Assembly (NCBI RefSeq): GCF_009939295.1
Contig: NZ_WVIC01000021.1
Coordinates: 1-64,000 of the forward strand
DNA from: Petrachloros mirabilis ULC683
GTDB taxonomy: Bacteria > Cyanobacteriota > Cyanobacteriia > Thermosynechococcales > Thermosynechococcaceae
Length of the DNA stretch: 64,000 bases
Reading direction: 5' to 3'
Shown here: positions 1-8,251 of the stretch, piece after piece
Position numbering within the stretch: the first letter of the stretch is position 1
Layout: each line of letters starts with the position of its first letter
The notes under the pieces: generated by a model
What the model saw: only the letters and a program-made list of their open reading frames with translations
Database searches by the model: none
What the model was told of the DNA's origin: nothing
Translations under genes and position numbers: made by a program

Positions 1-83
1 AAGTAAAAAACAAAGGAAATGCTATTAATGTAGTTTAGATGCACAACAGCTTATGCTAACCTAAACCTTTACAAGATAAGGTT
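1..83 (+). promoter_or_regulatory. Candidate CRISPR leader
   Basis: This stretch lies before the first CRISPR repeat and is AT-rich, with no open frame. If the array is transcribed on the plus strand, as the repeat 3' end GGAAAC suggests, this is where the leader would be. It begins at the window edge, so its full extent and any cas genes upstream cannot be seen. Leader identity is inferred from position only. Confidence 0.35.
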
Positions 84-845
84 GTTTGGGCTTCTTCGGA
101 AGTCGAATTAATGGAAACTTCTCCCCAAGCTCGGGGTCCGCCAGGTTGACCTGGAGGGTTTGGGCTTCTTCGGAAGTCGAATTAATGGAAACCCTCCTTC
201 TCCTTTTTAGGAGTAAATTACATTTGTAGTTTGGGCTTCTTCGGAAGTCGAATTAATGGAAACAAAAACACGCATCTTTTTTCTCCATTTATTAAAGTGT
301 TTGGGCTTCTTCGGAAGTAGAATTAATGGAAACTAATTAATGTTTTCACTTCTATTTTTTGTATTCCAGGTTTGGGCTTCTTCGGAAGTCGAATTAATGG
401 AAACAAAATCTTCAAATATCTCCTGGAGTCGCTGATTAAGTTTGGGCTTCTTCGGAAGTAGAATTAATGGAAACTGAATACCCGGAATGCCTAGTTCACT
501 GTTGTCATCAGTTTGGGCTTCTTCGGAAGTCGAATTAATGGAAACTTTCCCTTTGCATCACCCCATGCAAATAGACCTAAGTTTGGGCTTCTTCGGAAGT
601 CGAATTAATGGAAACCTCCGGTGTTGGCGGAACCGAGTTCTCACGGACTCAGAGCATGTTTGAAAAGTCTCATCAACCCTGCATTAGCCCCCCCGACCCC
701 CCAAATTTGGGGGGAGAAAGGCGAAAATTCTGATCTGATTCCCCCCAGAATTGGGGGGCTAGGGGGGCGAGTGCAATATCTAAGCACCTTTTCAAACACT
801 CTCTCAGAGAGTTTGGGCTTCTTCGGAAGTCGAATTAATGGAAAC
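84..845 (+). CRISPR. CRISPR array, 9 repeats and 8 spacers
   Basis: Nine copies of a 35-bp repeat start at 84, 158, 229, 299, 370, 440, 511, 581 and 811. Each begins GTTTGGGC and ends TTAATGGAAAC. Copies 4 and 6 carry AGTAG where the others have AGTCG; otherwise they appear identical. Spacers are 35-39 nt, except the last (616-810, 195 nt), which holds an inserted element. The repeat folds as CTTC-TTCG-GAAG, a four-pair stem closed on a cUUCGg tetraloop and extendable by one G-U and one G-C pair. The GGAAAC 3' end resembles the crRNA handle of type I/III systems, but no cas gene is present in the window, so the type cannot be assigned. Confidence 0.97.
652..803. repeat. Miniature inverted-repeat element inside CRISPR spacer 8
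   Basis: About 152 bp with imperfect terminal inverted repeats (left GAGCATGTTTGAAAAG, right complement GAGAGTGTTTGAAAAG) and a core of C-run/G-run palindromes. C-TCA-G stands on both sides (648-652 and 803-807), as expected for a TNA duplication. Removing 155 bp leaves a spacer of 40 nt, close to the other spacers. The same type recurs near 970, 17407, 34679 and 57043. It has no coding capacity, so it must have been moved by a transposase encoded elsewhere. IS5-type ends are suggested by the GAG terminus and TNA duplication, which is an inference. Confidence 0.85.
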
Positions 846-850
846 ACATC

Positions 851-878
851 GGTGCCAGACGGCACCCCTTCAATTTTT
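851..878 (+). terminator. Possible terminator after the CRISPR array
   Basis: GGTGCC (851-856), loop AGAC and GGCACC (861-866) form a perfect 6-bp hairpin five bases after the last repeat, with a run of five T at 874-878. The gap between stem and T-run is longer than in a standard intrinsic terminator, so this is only a candidate. Confidence 0.35.
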
Positions 879-967
879 ACGAGTATCAACTTAGGGCGGC
901 ACATCTTGTCCCGTATGGATTTTAGCTTTCGTCCGACAAAGTGAGCATTACAGCTATTTTGGATAGG

Positions 968-1110
968 TTAGGGGTGGTTTGAAAAGTTTCTAACGCCTTG
1001 CACTTGCCCCATAAATCCCCCATTCTGGGGGACTTTGAGAATTCTTTAGCCCCCCAGAATGGGGGGTTGGGGGGCGAGTGTAGAGCATGGCAAAGCCCTT
1101 TAACGCAGCC
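968..1110. repeat. Degraded copy of the GAG-type miniature element
   Basis: The left end GGTTTGAAAAG and the core (GCACTTGCCCC, CCCCCATTCTGGGGG, CCCCCCAGAATGGGGGG) match the element that splits spacer 8. The right end is degenerate. The rest of the 359-bp gap between the array and the next gene (846-1204) shows nothing else recognisable. Confidence 0.65.
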
Positions 1111-1204
1111 TCTACCCGTATCAAACTGTCTCGCCCAACGCTGCATCCTGGTAATTAAACAGATTGCTAAAATTGGAGGTAGACTCGGTTGAGGTGAATG
1201 TTCT

Positions 1205-1882
1205 ATGGTTTTGAATCAATCTGCTCGTTCGCTGCCTGTTCCGGCTTTAGCCAGTGGCGATCGCCTCACTCGGGCTGAGTTTGAGCGCCGCTATAAGGCA
1301 ACTCCAGAAAAATTCAAAGCCGAGCTAATCGAAGGAGTGGTTTACGTGGCATCCCCGGTTAGAGCATTTCACGGCACACCCCATGCTGCCTTGGTTGGTT
1401 GGTTGACTGTTTATTGGGCAGCAACGCCCGGTGTGAATGTTGCCGACAATACAACCACACGGCTAGACTTGGACAACGAGCCTCAACCCGATGCTCTGCT
1501 GCGGATTGAAACGGGCGGCACGTCTACAATCAGCGAAGATGGCTACATTGAGGGAACACCCGAACTGATTGCCGAAATTGCCACCAGCAGCGCCGCCCTT
1601 GACCTTGGTGAGAAAAGAAACACCTATCGGCGCAACGGAGTACAAGAATATCTGGTGTGGCAAACCTTTGAGAATCAGTTCAGTTGGTTCCGGTTGCAGG
1701 CGGAAGAATTTGTGCCGATCCAGCCGGATGCTGAAGGCATAATTCGCAGCAGCACCTTTCCGGGGTTGTGGCTGGCGGTGACAGCATTGTTAGAAGGCAG
1801 AATGATTGACGTGTTGAATACGCTGCAAACGGGGCTAGCTTCTCCCGAACATCAAGCTTTTGTGCAAAAACTGGCTGAGTAG
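1205..1882 (+). CDS. Uma2 family endonuclease-like protein
   Basis: A 225-residue protein with the Uma2 (DUF820, PD-(D/E)XK fold) layout. It has an N-terminal LTRAEFERRY segment, the ELIEGVVYV strand, PD at 95-96, then LIAEIA (E124) and K138 before a Tyr, followed by VQEYLVW. Family proteins are predicted nucleases that are expanded in cyanobacteria, and their biological role is unsettled. The start ATG has GAGGTG upstream. It is one of four Uma2 genes in the window and is clearly more diverged than those at 2857 and 61161. Confidence 0.85.
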   Translation: MVLNQSARSLPVPALASGDRLTRAEFERRYKATPEKFKAELIEGVVYVASPVRAFHGTPHAALVGWLTVYWAATPGVNVADNTTTRLDLDNEPQPDALLRIETGGTSTISEDGYIEGTPELIAEIATSSAALDLGEKRNTYRRNGVQEYLVWQTFENQFSWFRLQAEEFVPIQPDAEGIIRSSTFPGLWLAVTALLEGRMIDVLNTLQTGLASPEHQAFVQKLAE

Positions 1883-1933
1883 CAACTGTGCTTCGCATGC
1901 AGGCATGGCGGTGAGGGGGAATTAGGTGCTGTC

Positions 1934-1954
1934 ACTCAGGTGAGAACCGCTATA
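1934..1954 (-). repeat. Solo end of the TATAGCGGTT repeat
   Basis: These 21 bases are the exact complement of the left end of the 108-bp repeats at 61029 and 62464 (TATAGCGGTTCTCACCTGAG and one more base). The rest of the repeat is absent, so this is a truncated relic. It sits four bases from the 3' end of the vapC gene. Confidence 0.7.
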
Positions 1955-1957
1955 CTG

Positions 1958-2338
1958 CTAACGAATGAGTTGAATAGGAAGACTTGGATAGGCAGTAGCC
2001 CAAATGTGATCGCCCGTAAGAATCGGCACATTTAGGTCTATTCCGAGGGCAATACAGGCACGATCACCTAAAGACAAGCCGTGGGCACGGCTCTCTGGCC
2101 ACAGTCGCGCAGTTTGTTCAGCAGATTCCGCATCAAATACTCGAATTGAGAGACCCAATGCCTCTAAATCATCTCGACAGCCATCAATCTTGGCTCCGCG
2201 TCTAATCAACTGCTGTAACACCTCAGCCCAATTTACCCCAGATATCACCGCTTTAGAAAGCACCTGATCAACCTGCTCTTGTCCTGGCTCATCCAGCAAA
2301 AACGCTAGCAAAGCCGATGCATCTAATACCGCAGTCAT
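1958..2338 (-). CDS. vapC: PIN-domain toxin, VapC type
   Basis: A 126-residue PIN-domain protein with the expected acidic quartet visible at D6, E39, D92 and D110 (contexts AVLDAS, NWAEV, LSLGDRA, ILTGDH). VapC toxins are ribonucleases that cut tRNA or rRNA and are neutralised by a cognate antitoxin. The start codon overlaps the 3' end of the AbrB-type gene by four bases, the usual translationally coupled arrangement. Its length fits the family and nothing suggests inactivation. Confidence 0.9.
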   Translation of the reverse strand: MTAVLDASALLAFLLDEPGQEQVDQVLSKAVISGVNWAEVLQQLIRRGAKIDGCRDDLEALGLSIRVFDAESAEQTARLWPESRAHGLSLGDRACIALGIDLNVPILTGDHIWATAYPSLPIQLIR

Positions 2339-2589
2339 ACCGCCTCCTCAGCCGCCGCCACTCGCCGCTCGGCAATCAAATCATCCACGACACCCTGCCC
2401 CTTCAGGTGGGCAAACCGCTGCTTCAGTCGCTGCTTAATATTTTCAGTCTTTTCCAGCACCAGTCGTCCCTCTTCAATCCGAGCCACCACGCGATCTCCC
2501 TGATGTAGCTCCAACTGATGTCGCAACTCAGCCGGAATGACCACGCGACCGCTCGCTCCAATTTGAACCTCTACCGCTGCATTTGCCAT
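2335..2589 (-). CDS. vapB: AbrB/SpoVT-type antitoxin, VapB
   Basis: An 84-residue protein with an N-terminal swapped-hairpin AbrB domain (IGASGRVVIPAELR, GDRVVARIEEGRLVL) followed by a charged C-terminal helix that would bind the toxin. It lies upstream of and overlaps vapC in the order normal for such operons. Proteins of this type usually repress their own promoter. No operator could be recognised, although the upstream region has several AT-rich TTTGTCA-like words. Confidence 0.88.
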   Translation of the reverse strand: MANAAVEVQIGASGRVVIPAELRHQLELHQGDRVVARIEEGRLVLEKTENIKQRLKQRFAHLKGQGVVDDLIAERRVAAAEEAV

Positions 2590-2639
2590 AAATTTGTCAA
2601 ATCTGTCATAAATTCTTCAATTATGTCGCATAATACAAA

Positions 2640-2850
2640 GCTGCGACATAAAATATTTAGCTTGTCATAGGCCACAAGTACACCAACCCCACAGGCTCCA
2701 CCCCATAGACTTTGATCTGATGGGTCTCCTCAATTCGCGCTGGTTCTGTTCAACCAACGATATGTATGGCCATTGCCCAGAGCCACATGAAAGGCGTGAC
2801 CCAGACTGGTCGGCCGCTCACAGACCATCGCCCAGACCTCCCGTGATATA
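2640..2850 (-). other. Possible decayed coding relic
   Basis: No intact frame is present. Read on the minus strand, the stretch encodes protein-like pieces such as REVWAMVCERPTSLGHAF and, in another frame, IKVYGVEPVGLVYLWP. This looks like a gene fragment broken by frameshifts, but the family is not recognised. Confidence 0.25.
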
Positions 2851-2856
2851 GGATCG

Positions 2857-3483
2857 CTACTGACCAGCACTCAACACTTGTTCAGCAGGCAGTTGCAAGC
2901 CTGAGAAAGTTTCAGAAACAATAGTCTGGTTGCCTCGAAACTGCTGAATTGCATATTCTGTATCTACTAGCGTACAGATAGAGAGAGTGGGTTGCTTGGG
3001 CTTGCCAATGTGTCGAGTACCACCTAACCCTGCGTAGTCTGCAATCCAATACTCACAGATGCCCAACACCGCGTAATCTTCGAGCTTACGAGCATAATCA
3101 TTTTGCCAGTTGCCACTCACAACTTCCGCCACAAATTTAATCGAAGTGCCTAGGGTCAAAATTGACTGATCATTCCAAAGCGGCTCTTTGATCAGCTCGC
3201 CTTGATCAACAACTACGATATCAGGACGAAATGCCGTCATGCCAGTGTTAGAAGGGCGCAACAGTCCCCGCTGAAGAACAAACCAAGGTAAACCTGTTCC
3301 GTCAATCTGGACACAGAGCTTTGTCGTTATGAAGGCGGCAACTTCTTCATGCAAGCCTGTTGGTTCCAAATCAAACACCTCACCGTCGATCAGTTCGTAG
3401 CGGTTATCACCACCATAATCAGCGAGAAACTCGTCAAAGCTAAGCGGCTTCTGTTGAATTGCTTGATCGACTGCAATAGCCAT
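2857..3483 (-). CDS. Uma2 family endonuclease-like protein
   Basis: A 208-residue Uma2 protein. Visible features are LSFDEFLADYGGDNRYELIDG at the N-terminus (E of YELIDGE), a PD pair in AFRPDIVVVD, the EVVSGNWQNDYARKL helix (E and K of the nuclease core), CEYWIADY, and a GLGGTRHIGKPKQPTLS tail. It is closely related to the gene at 61161, sharing the IGKPKQPT block, and less so to that at 1205. A catalytic fold is expected from the family; substrate and role are unknown. Confidence 0.87.
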   Translation of the reverse strand: MAIAVDQAIQQKPLSFDEFLADYGGDNRYELIDGEVFDLEPTGLHEEVAAFITTKLCVQIDGTGLPWFVLQRGLLRPSNTGMTAFRPDIVVVDQGELIKEPLWNDQSILTLGTSIKFVAEVVSGNWQNDYARKLEDYAVLGICEYWIADYAGLGGTRHIGKPKQPTLSICTLVDTEYAIQQFRGNQTIVSETFSGLQLPAEQVLSAGQ

Positions 3484-3699
3484 AGGTCAACTTAGCCCAA
3501 TCAACTCGTCAAGTCTACCAAATCGAGATCAGCGTCAGAAGATGGCTTACTTGTGATGTGGCAAGAACCGCTAAGATACAATCAAACGCTGGATCAACCT
3601 TCTCGCCCTCCTACCCAGCATCAACCTAACCCTCCTGATCATCAGCATCGCCCTTTCGAGGTGCCCTCTAATTAATCGTAAGCATCCCTACGACTATGC

Positions 3700-3761
3700 T
3701 GGCTGAGCGAAGTCGAAGCCAAAACCTACCGAAGATGTCCCCTTCGACTCCGCTCAGGGGA
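3700..3761. repeat. Inverted repeat CTGAGCGAAGTCGAAG / CTTCGACTCCGCTCAG
   Basis: GCTGAGCGAAGTCGAAGCC and CCCCTTCGACTCCGCTCAGG face each other across about 20 bases and could form a long imperfect hairpin. Such CTTCGACTC(C/G)GCTCAG words are common small interspersed repeats in cyanobacterial genomes. The surrounding gap (3484-3877) holds no gene that I can recognise. Confidence 0.6.
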
Positions 3762-3877
3762 CAGTTACAATTAATCAGGGGGCAGCGCCCCTCGCCTGGC
3801 AAATCGCACCGCACAATGTACTCCTTACCTCAACAAAGGTCATGATGGCCTCATCTTGAAAGCGGAGGTGAGGGACT

Positions 3878-4690
3878 ATGACTTACACAACTAGCAGAAA
3901 CGGCCATAGCGAGCAACCGTTGAATCTTGCTCACAACCCCGAAACCCCTCCTCCGGTGGCAGCCAACTCCACCATCCCTGCTCCGCAACTGGGTGATAAC
4001 GACTCAGAAAATTTGTTGCGCCTGTTCATTCAGCATGTCCAAGCCACCGGCGAGTGCCCTTACCCTGAGCTTGAAGATTTTCTCAATCAGGTCATCCAAA
4101 GCCGGTCAACTCTACCTGCCTTTACCTTCCCCGTTGACTACATCAAACGGGTGAATGCAGATCTGGTAGCTTGTTTGCAGAGCATTCACCAACAAGCAGA
4201 AGAGCTGATCGAGCTGATCTTCGAGGTTGTTTATCGACTCGAAATGCAATCTCAGGTTGAACGGCGTGATCTCTGGGGCATCAATGCCCGTTTGAATCGG
4301 GAGTTCCCACAACTAGGCAATAGCCTCTCTCGGCTGATTACCTTAACCACCCAGGTGATCACCAACAGTCAGCTTGACCTAGAGAGCGACAACGAAGACT
4401 TCATCACGCACCAAAAGGCCGTGCATGACCTGCAATACATCAACGCCTATCTTTCACACACAGCCAGTGATGAGGTCATGAGCCTACCACGGGCGGGCTA
4501 TGCCTTTCCGCAGCTCTACTTTGACCGACTGTTGAGTTACCTGAGTACCTTGCCAAAATACGCAGAGACCTCGGCTCAGGTCGCTCAACGCTGTCTGGAG
4601 CAACGCTCTCCAAATCTATGGCTCGACCCACTGGAGGCTCACCCGTCTAGCAGCAAATCCATTGCTCCGGTTGATTTTGAGGGGTCGTAG
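3878..4690 (+). CDS. Hypothetical protein, 270 aa
   Basis: The product is not recognised. The ATG at 3878 follows a good ribosome site (GGAGGTGAGGG). The protein is hydrophilic with no membrane segment. Its first 45 residues are Pro/Asn-rich and probably disordered. Residues 45-240 look alpha-helical, with motifs such as LIELIFEVVYRLEMQ and LNREFPQLGNSLSRLI. It stands alone, between two repeat-rich gaps and upstream of the pentapeptide gene on the same strand. It belongs to the accessory stretch near the CRISPR array, but nothing in the sequence ties it to defence. Confidence 0.6.
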   Translation: MTYTTSRNGHSEQPLNLAHNPETPPPVAANSTIPAPQLGDNDSENLLRLFIQHVQATGECPYPELEDFLNQVIQSRSTLPAFTFPVDYIKRVNADLVACLQSIHQQAEELIELIFEVVYRLEMQSQVERRDLWGINARLNREFPQLGNSLSRLITLTTQVITNSQLDLESDNEDFITHQKAVHDLQYINAYLSHTASDEVMSLPRAGYAFPQLYFDRLLSYLSTLPKYAETSAQVAQRCLEQRSPNLWLDPLEAHPSSSKSIAPVDFEGS

Positions 4691-4745
4691 CTCCGCAAAA
4701 CGTACTTACTTAACCTGCCCTCACCCCAACCCCTCTCCCAAGAAG

Positions 4746-4920
4746 CTACGGTGTACACACAAGTCTGGGAAAACTATTCCACCCTGCATTCGCCCCCTAC
4801 ATCCCCCATTCTGGGGGACTGTGAGATATTCAGAACTCCCCAAATTGGGGGGCAGGGGGGCGAGTGTAAGGATGTTGGAGGCTTGTAGTCATCCTTTTAA
4901 GATTTGTGTGTACATCGTAG
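4746..4920. repeat. CTACGG-ended miniature element, copy 1
   Basis: A 175-bp element whose terminal inverted repeats begin CTACGGTGTACACACAAG (left) and CTACGATGTACACACAAA (right complement). The core palindromes are C- and G-runs. A 10-bp direct repeat flanks it with one mismatch (TCCCAAGAAG before, CCCCAAGAAG after), consistent with a target duplication. It has no coding capacity. Confidence 0.8.
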
Positions 4921-4932
4921 CCCCAAGAAGGG

Positions 4933-5106
4933 CTACGGTATACACACATCTCTGGATAAGTCCTTGCCGCTCTGCATTAGCCCCCCCGACCCCCCAATTC
5001 TGGGGGGAGATCAACAAAAACTGGGACTATTTCCCCCCAGAATTGGGGGGCTAGGGGGGCGAGTGCAAAGATTTTGAATTTTTCAAGACTTATGTATACA
5101 CGGTAG
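4933..5106. repeat. CTACGG-ended miniature element, copy 2
   Basis: A second copy 12 bases after the first. Its ends are CTACGGTATACACACATC on the left and CTACCGTGTATACATAAG as the right complement, and its core is nearly identical to the copy at 21208. No clear flanking duplication is seen, so its history relative to copy 1 is uncertain. Confidence 0.78.
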
Positions 5107-5263
5107 CCCATTTTGGGAGAAGAAGGGGCTAGGAGATGAGGGCGGATTGAAGCCTGAGTAGTTACCTTAAAGCATTTCTGACGCAATACCAGTGATTCGC
5201 ACCAATAATTGTTCTGTGCTCAGATAACCTTGCCATACTTTTCTTAGTCCAGAGGTACAGCCC

Positions 5264-5998
5264 ATGTTTTTCAGATTCCTACGCCGCCTGTTTTCTAAGC
5301 CTGCACCCTCTACCGCCATTCTCGATAACGAAACCTTCCATAGGCGATTTCGAGCAGGTGAGCGTAATTTTGCCAATACAATTCTGAAAGATGTTGCCTT
5401 GGAGGGGGTTTGTCTACGAGGTATCAACTTTCGCCAAGCGGATCTAAGACTCGTTCGGGATTTGCACCAAGGCGTGTGCCTGGCTGATGCCGATCTCAGT
5501 GGCGTCAATCTGAGTGGCATGAATTTACGAGGAGTTGACTTGTCTCATGCAGTTCTGCAAAAGGCAGATCTATCTGGCATCCAACTGACAGGCGCTAACC
5601 TTGAAGGAGTCAATCTCGCTCAGGCCAATCTCGAAAATGCAGTCCTCGAATATGCCAACTTGACTGAGGTTTGCTGTGTACAAGCTCAACTAGATGGAGC
5701 CAACCTCCACCATGCTTATCTGCGAGGTGCAAACCTCTTTCGCTGCTCTTTGAGGGGGGCTAACCTTAGCTTTACCTCATTAGAAAAAGCCAACCTCAGC
5801 AAAGCTGACTTTAGCCTTGCCAATCTTTCTTGGGCGCACTTGGCCAGCGCCAACGTCACTGATACCTGCTTCTATGGGGCTAATCTAAGCTGGAGTGATT
5901 TTGATGGCACCAATCTGCTCCAAGCCAAAACAGATCAGACAGCCCCTACCCATATCCGTCTGCCTGCCGGAGTCACCCTCAAGCATAAAAATACTTAA
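5264..5998 (+). CDS. Pentapeptide repeat protein
   Basis: A 244-residue protein. Residues from about 30 to 225 are tandem A(D/N)LXX pentapeptides (for example ADLSGVNLSGMNLRGVDLSH), which fold into a right-handed quadrilateral beta-helix. A short basic N-terminus (MFFRFLRRLFSK) precedes them. There is no enzyme domain. Such proteins act as scaffolds, or in a few families as DNA mimics, and nothing here decides between these. It ends 41 bases before the kinase-WYL gene on the same strand, so co-transcription is possible. Confidence 0.88.
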   Translation: MFFRFLRRLFSKPAPSTAILDNETFHRRFRAGERNFANTILKDVALEGVCLRGINFRQADLRLVRDLHQGVCLADADLSGVNLSGMNLRGVDLSHAVLQKADLSGIQLTGANLEGVNLAQANLENAVLEYANLTEVCCVQAQLDGANLHHAYLRGANLFRCSLRGANLSFTSLEKANLSKADFSLANLSWAHLASANVTDTCFYGANLSWSDFDGTNLLQAKTDQTAPTHIRLPAGVTLKHKNT

Positions 5999-6039
5999 TC
6001 TCTTCTCGGAAAAGCTTAGCTACTCTACAATCTAAAATT

Positions 6040-8127
6040 ATGTCTACTCTTTGTCATTTTTTAATTGGCCCACCGGCCTGCGGGAAGTCCACTTTTGCCC
6101 AAGCCTGGGTAGAGCAAGATCCCAACCGCTATGCCTGGATTTCTACGGATCAAATCCGAGCTGATCGATATGGCGATGCCTTAATTTAAGGTTCTTGGCC
6201 AGAGATTGAGGCTGAGGCACTGAGTCAGGTACAGGCAGCCATTGCTGAGAGCAAATCCATCATCTATGATGCGACCAACGCTAGACGGCCTTGGCGATTA
6301 GAGATCCTGTCAAAACTATCTGCCTTTGATGCAGACTGGATGGCTTGGAACTTTTCAAAAGAGGTCACACTTGAAACTTGTTATGCCCGAAACCAAAACC
6401 GCAAGCGGCAGGTTCCAGATTATGTGATCACTTCTATGTTTGAAGCGCTCAAAGATTGGCCTCCAGTTGTCGCAGAAGGGTTTGTCGATGTATGTCCGGT
6501 GCCATTTCGTCGAGGTCAAATTGATTTTGACGCGATTGAAAACCGCATTCAACATTTACCTGTCGCTCGTCGAGAACGCCAAAAATCTTATCGTGAATAT
6601 CAAGCTCATGATTATTCCCACTTTCTTGATTTTGAGCGCTTGATGTTCTTAATTTCTCTCCTAATTCGTTACCCTGGCCTCGGGATACTTCATCAGACCC
6701 AACCTGAGCGACTAACAACGCTTTTAGGCGATAAGGCACAGTCTATTTCTAACTCAATTTCAGAAGTTCAGGCACTCATGACTCGTCATTGTGGCCCAGT
6801 CTATGCGGATCCGAAAGCCCTACAAGCTGACCTTGATTGGCTGGAAAGCCATGGCTTAGTCAACAATTCTGACCCGGCCAAGTCTCTGGTGTTAACTACA
6901 AACCCAATGCCAGACCCTTTGCCATTATCCATGTGTCACCCCTACAGTGGCCACAAAGCCTTTGAGCAACTGATCTCAGAGCTTCGTTTTATCAGTCACT
7001 CCCCCTTCATCGATTCGGCTGGAGACACAGTTCAAGAAGCGCTCATAAAAACCATGGCATCAAGAGGACTTCTGCCTGAAGAGGTTGACCCTAGTAATAA
7101 TTTTCAGATTAGCCCTTATGTCAATAAATTTCAGTATGATATTCGACATGTTTTTAAACCCTATGGAATCATGACTCAAAAACCTTATCGAAAAGGATAT
7201 TTCCTGGGAACTGGAATTCTAAATTCTGGTGAATTGCTGAGGGTGTTTAAGCTTCTTGAAAATCAGGCACAAAAACTAAAGGACTCAACGGCACTGGAAG
7301 ATTATCAAAATTTTCAACAACGCCTGAAATATCTTAAACTCGATAGCGATGATTCACATTCAGTCAGGACTGTCTTACACAGACCGATTGTGGATACAAG
7401 CCTCTCTGAATTTGCGCTCTCTCTCGCTCATGACTCTGAACTCATTGAGCAGGCTATCCGCGAAGCCAAAAAAGTAACACTCCGCTTTCTTAAAGGGTCA
7501 GGCCGTTTTGGCAGCGAAGATGATCAATCTTTTGAGGTTCTGCCTATTCAAATTGGCTTTTACAAAATTGGCTGGTATTTAGGCTATCAACGCCAAGATG
7601 GCCGGATTGCTTTTGACCGCTTGGATCGCTTAGTCTTGCACGGTGGCATGAGTATGAGTTCTTTTGTTGCTGAGCAAGATAGGGCACAGCAGCAACTTGA
7701 GCAGTTACTAGATGCAGGCTGGGGGATTCACATGGGCAGAGAAGCGGAAGAGCAGCGGGCTTTCCTAAATCCAAAAACGCAAGCAACCGTTGAGGAAACG
7801 GTGGAGTTATGGTTTGCAACCAGAATTTTTAGATTCGTCTCTGCTGGCACCCAGCGCCTACCCAAACGTCTCACTATGTCACCGCGACCTGATGGGGCAC
7901 CGATGAGCCAAATGGAACATACCCAAATTTTTACGGAACTCCCAACAAAGGATGTTCAGTTTCCTCACCGGTTTAAGGCCATTGTCCCCCGCTGGGTTGT
8001 TCGTGAAGATGTTGACTTCCGACGTTGGATCTTAGGCTTTGCAGGGGAGGTCAAAGTGATCGCACCAGAGGGCTTACGCCAAGAGATTCAACAACAAGGC
8101 GCGGATATCTGCAAGGTGTACATCTAG
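6040..8127 (+). pseudogene. P-loop kinase-WYL fusion gene with an internal stop
   Basis: From ATG 6040 a single frame runs to 8127 except for TAA at codon 50 (6187-6189), probably a CAA to TAA change. Residues 8-18 are a Walker A loop (GPPACGKST) of the polynucleotide-kinase-like P-loop group, with TDQIRADRYGD behind it. After the stop the reading continues into IIYDATNARRPWR, typical of the same domain. The middle (about 250-400) looks like winged-helix DNA binding. Residues 480-540 form a WYL domain (FEVLPIQIGFYKIGWYLG, FDRLDRL). WYL proteins often regulate CRISPR or other defence loci by ligand binding. The 595-residue part after the stop could still be made from ATG 6340. Readthrough, or a sequencing error, is the alternative. 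Confidence 0.75.
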
Positions 8128-8251
8128 CTGGTGCTTTCATGGGCAGCAAAACCAGGTTCCGTTTCCTGTATTTGGCCACTCGCGCCAGCAAGGCTTAAAA
8201 CCCTGGCATTGGGATTCATCATTGGGTTTGTACACCCCAGGAGGACGCCCA

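Larger units (their letters stand above)
4716..5150. repeat. Nested miniature elements
   Basis: The left edge (CTGCCCTCACCCCAACCCCT, up to 4742) and right edge (from about 5110: TTTTGGGAGAAGAAGGGGCT, then GATGAGGGCGGAT) match the two halves of the element seen at 27003 and 55391. Between them lie two copies of the CTACGG-ended element (4746-4920 and 4933-5106). The simplest reading is that an older CTCACCCC-type repeat was split by one or two later insertions. Confidence 0.65.

Noticed and set aside
621-944. Plus-strand 107-codon frame across the last CRISPR spacer and repeat
   Set aside because: It runs through a CRISPR repeat and a miniature element; chance frame.
4662-5054. Plus-strand frame of 130 codons over the repeats after the 3878 gene
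   Set aside because: It translates the C-run palindromes of two miniature elements; no ribosome site and no protein-like composition.
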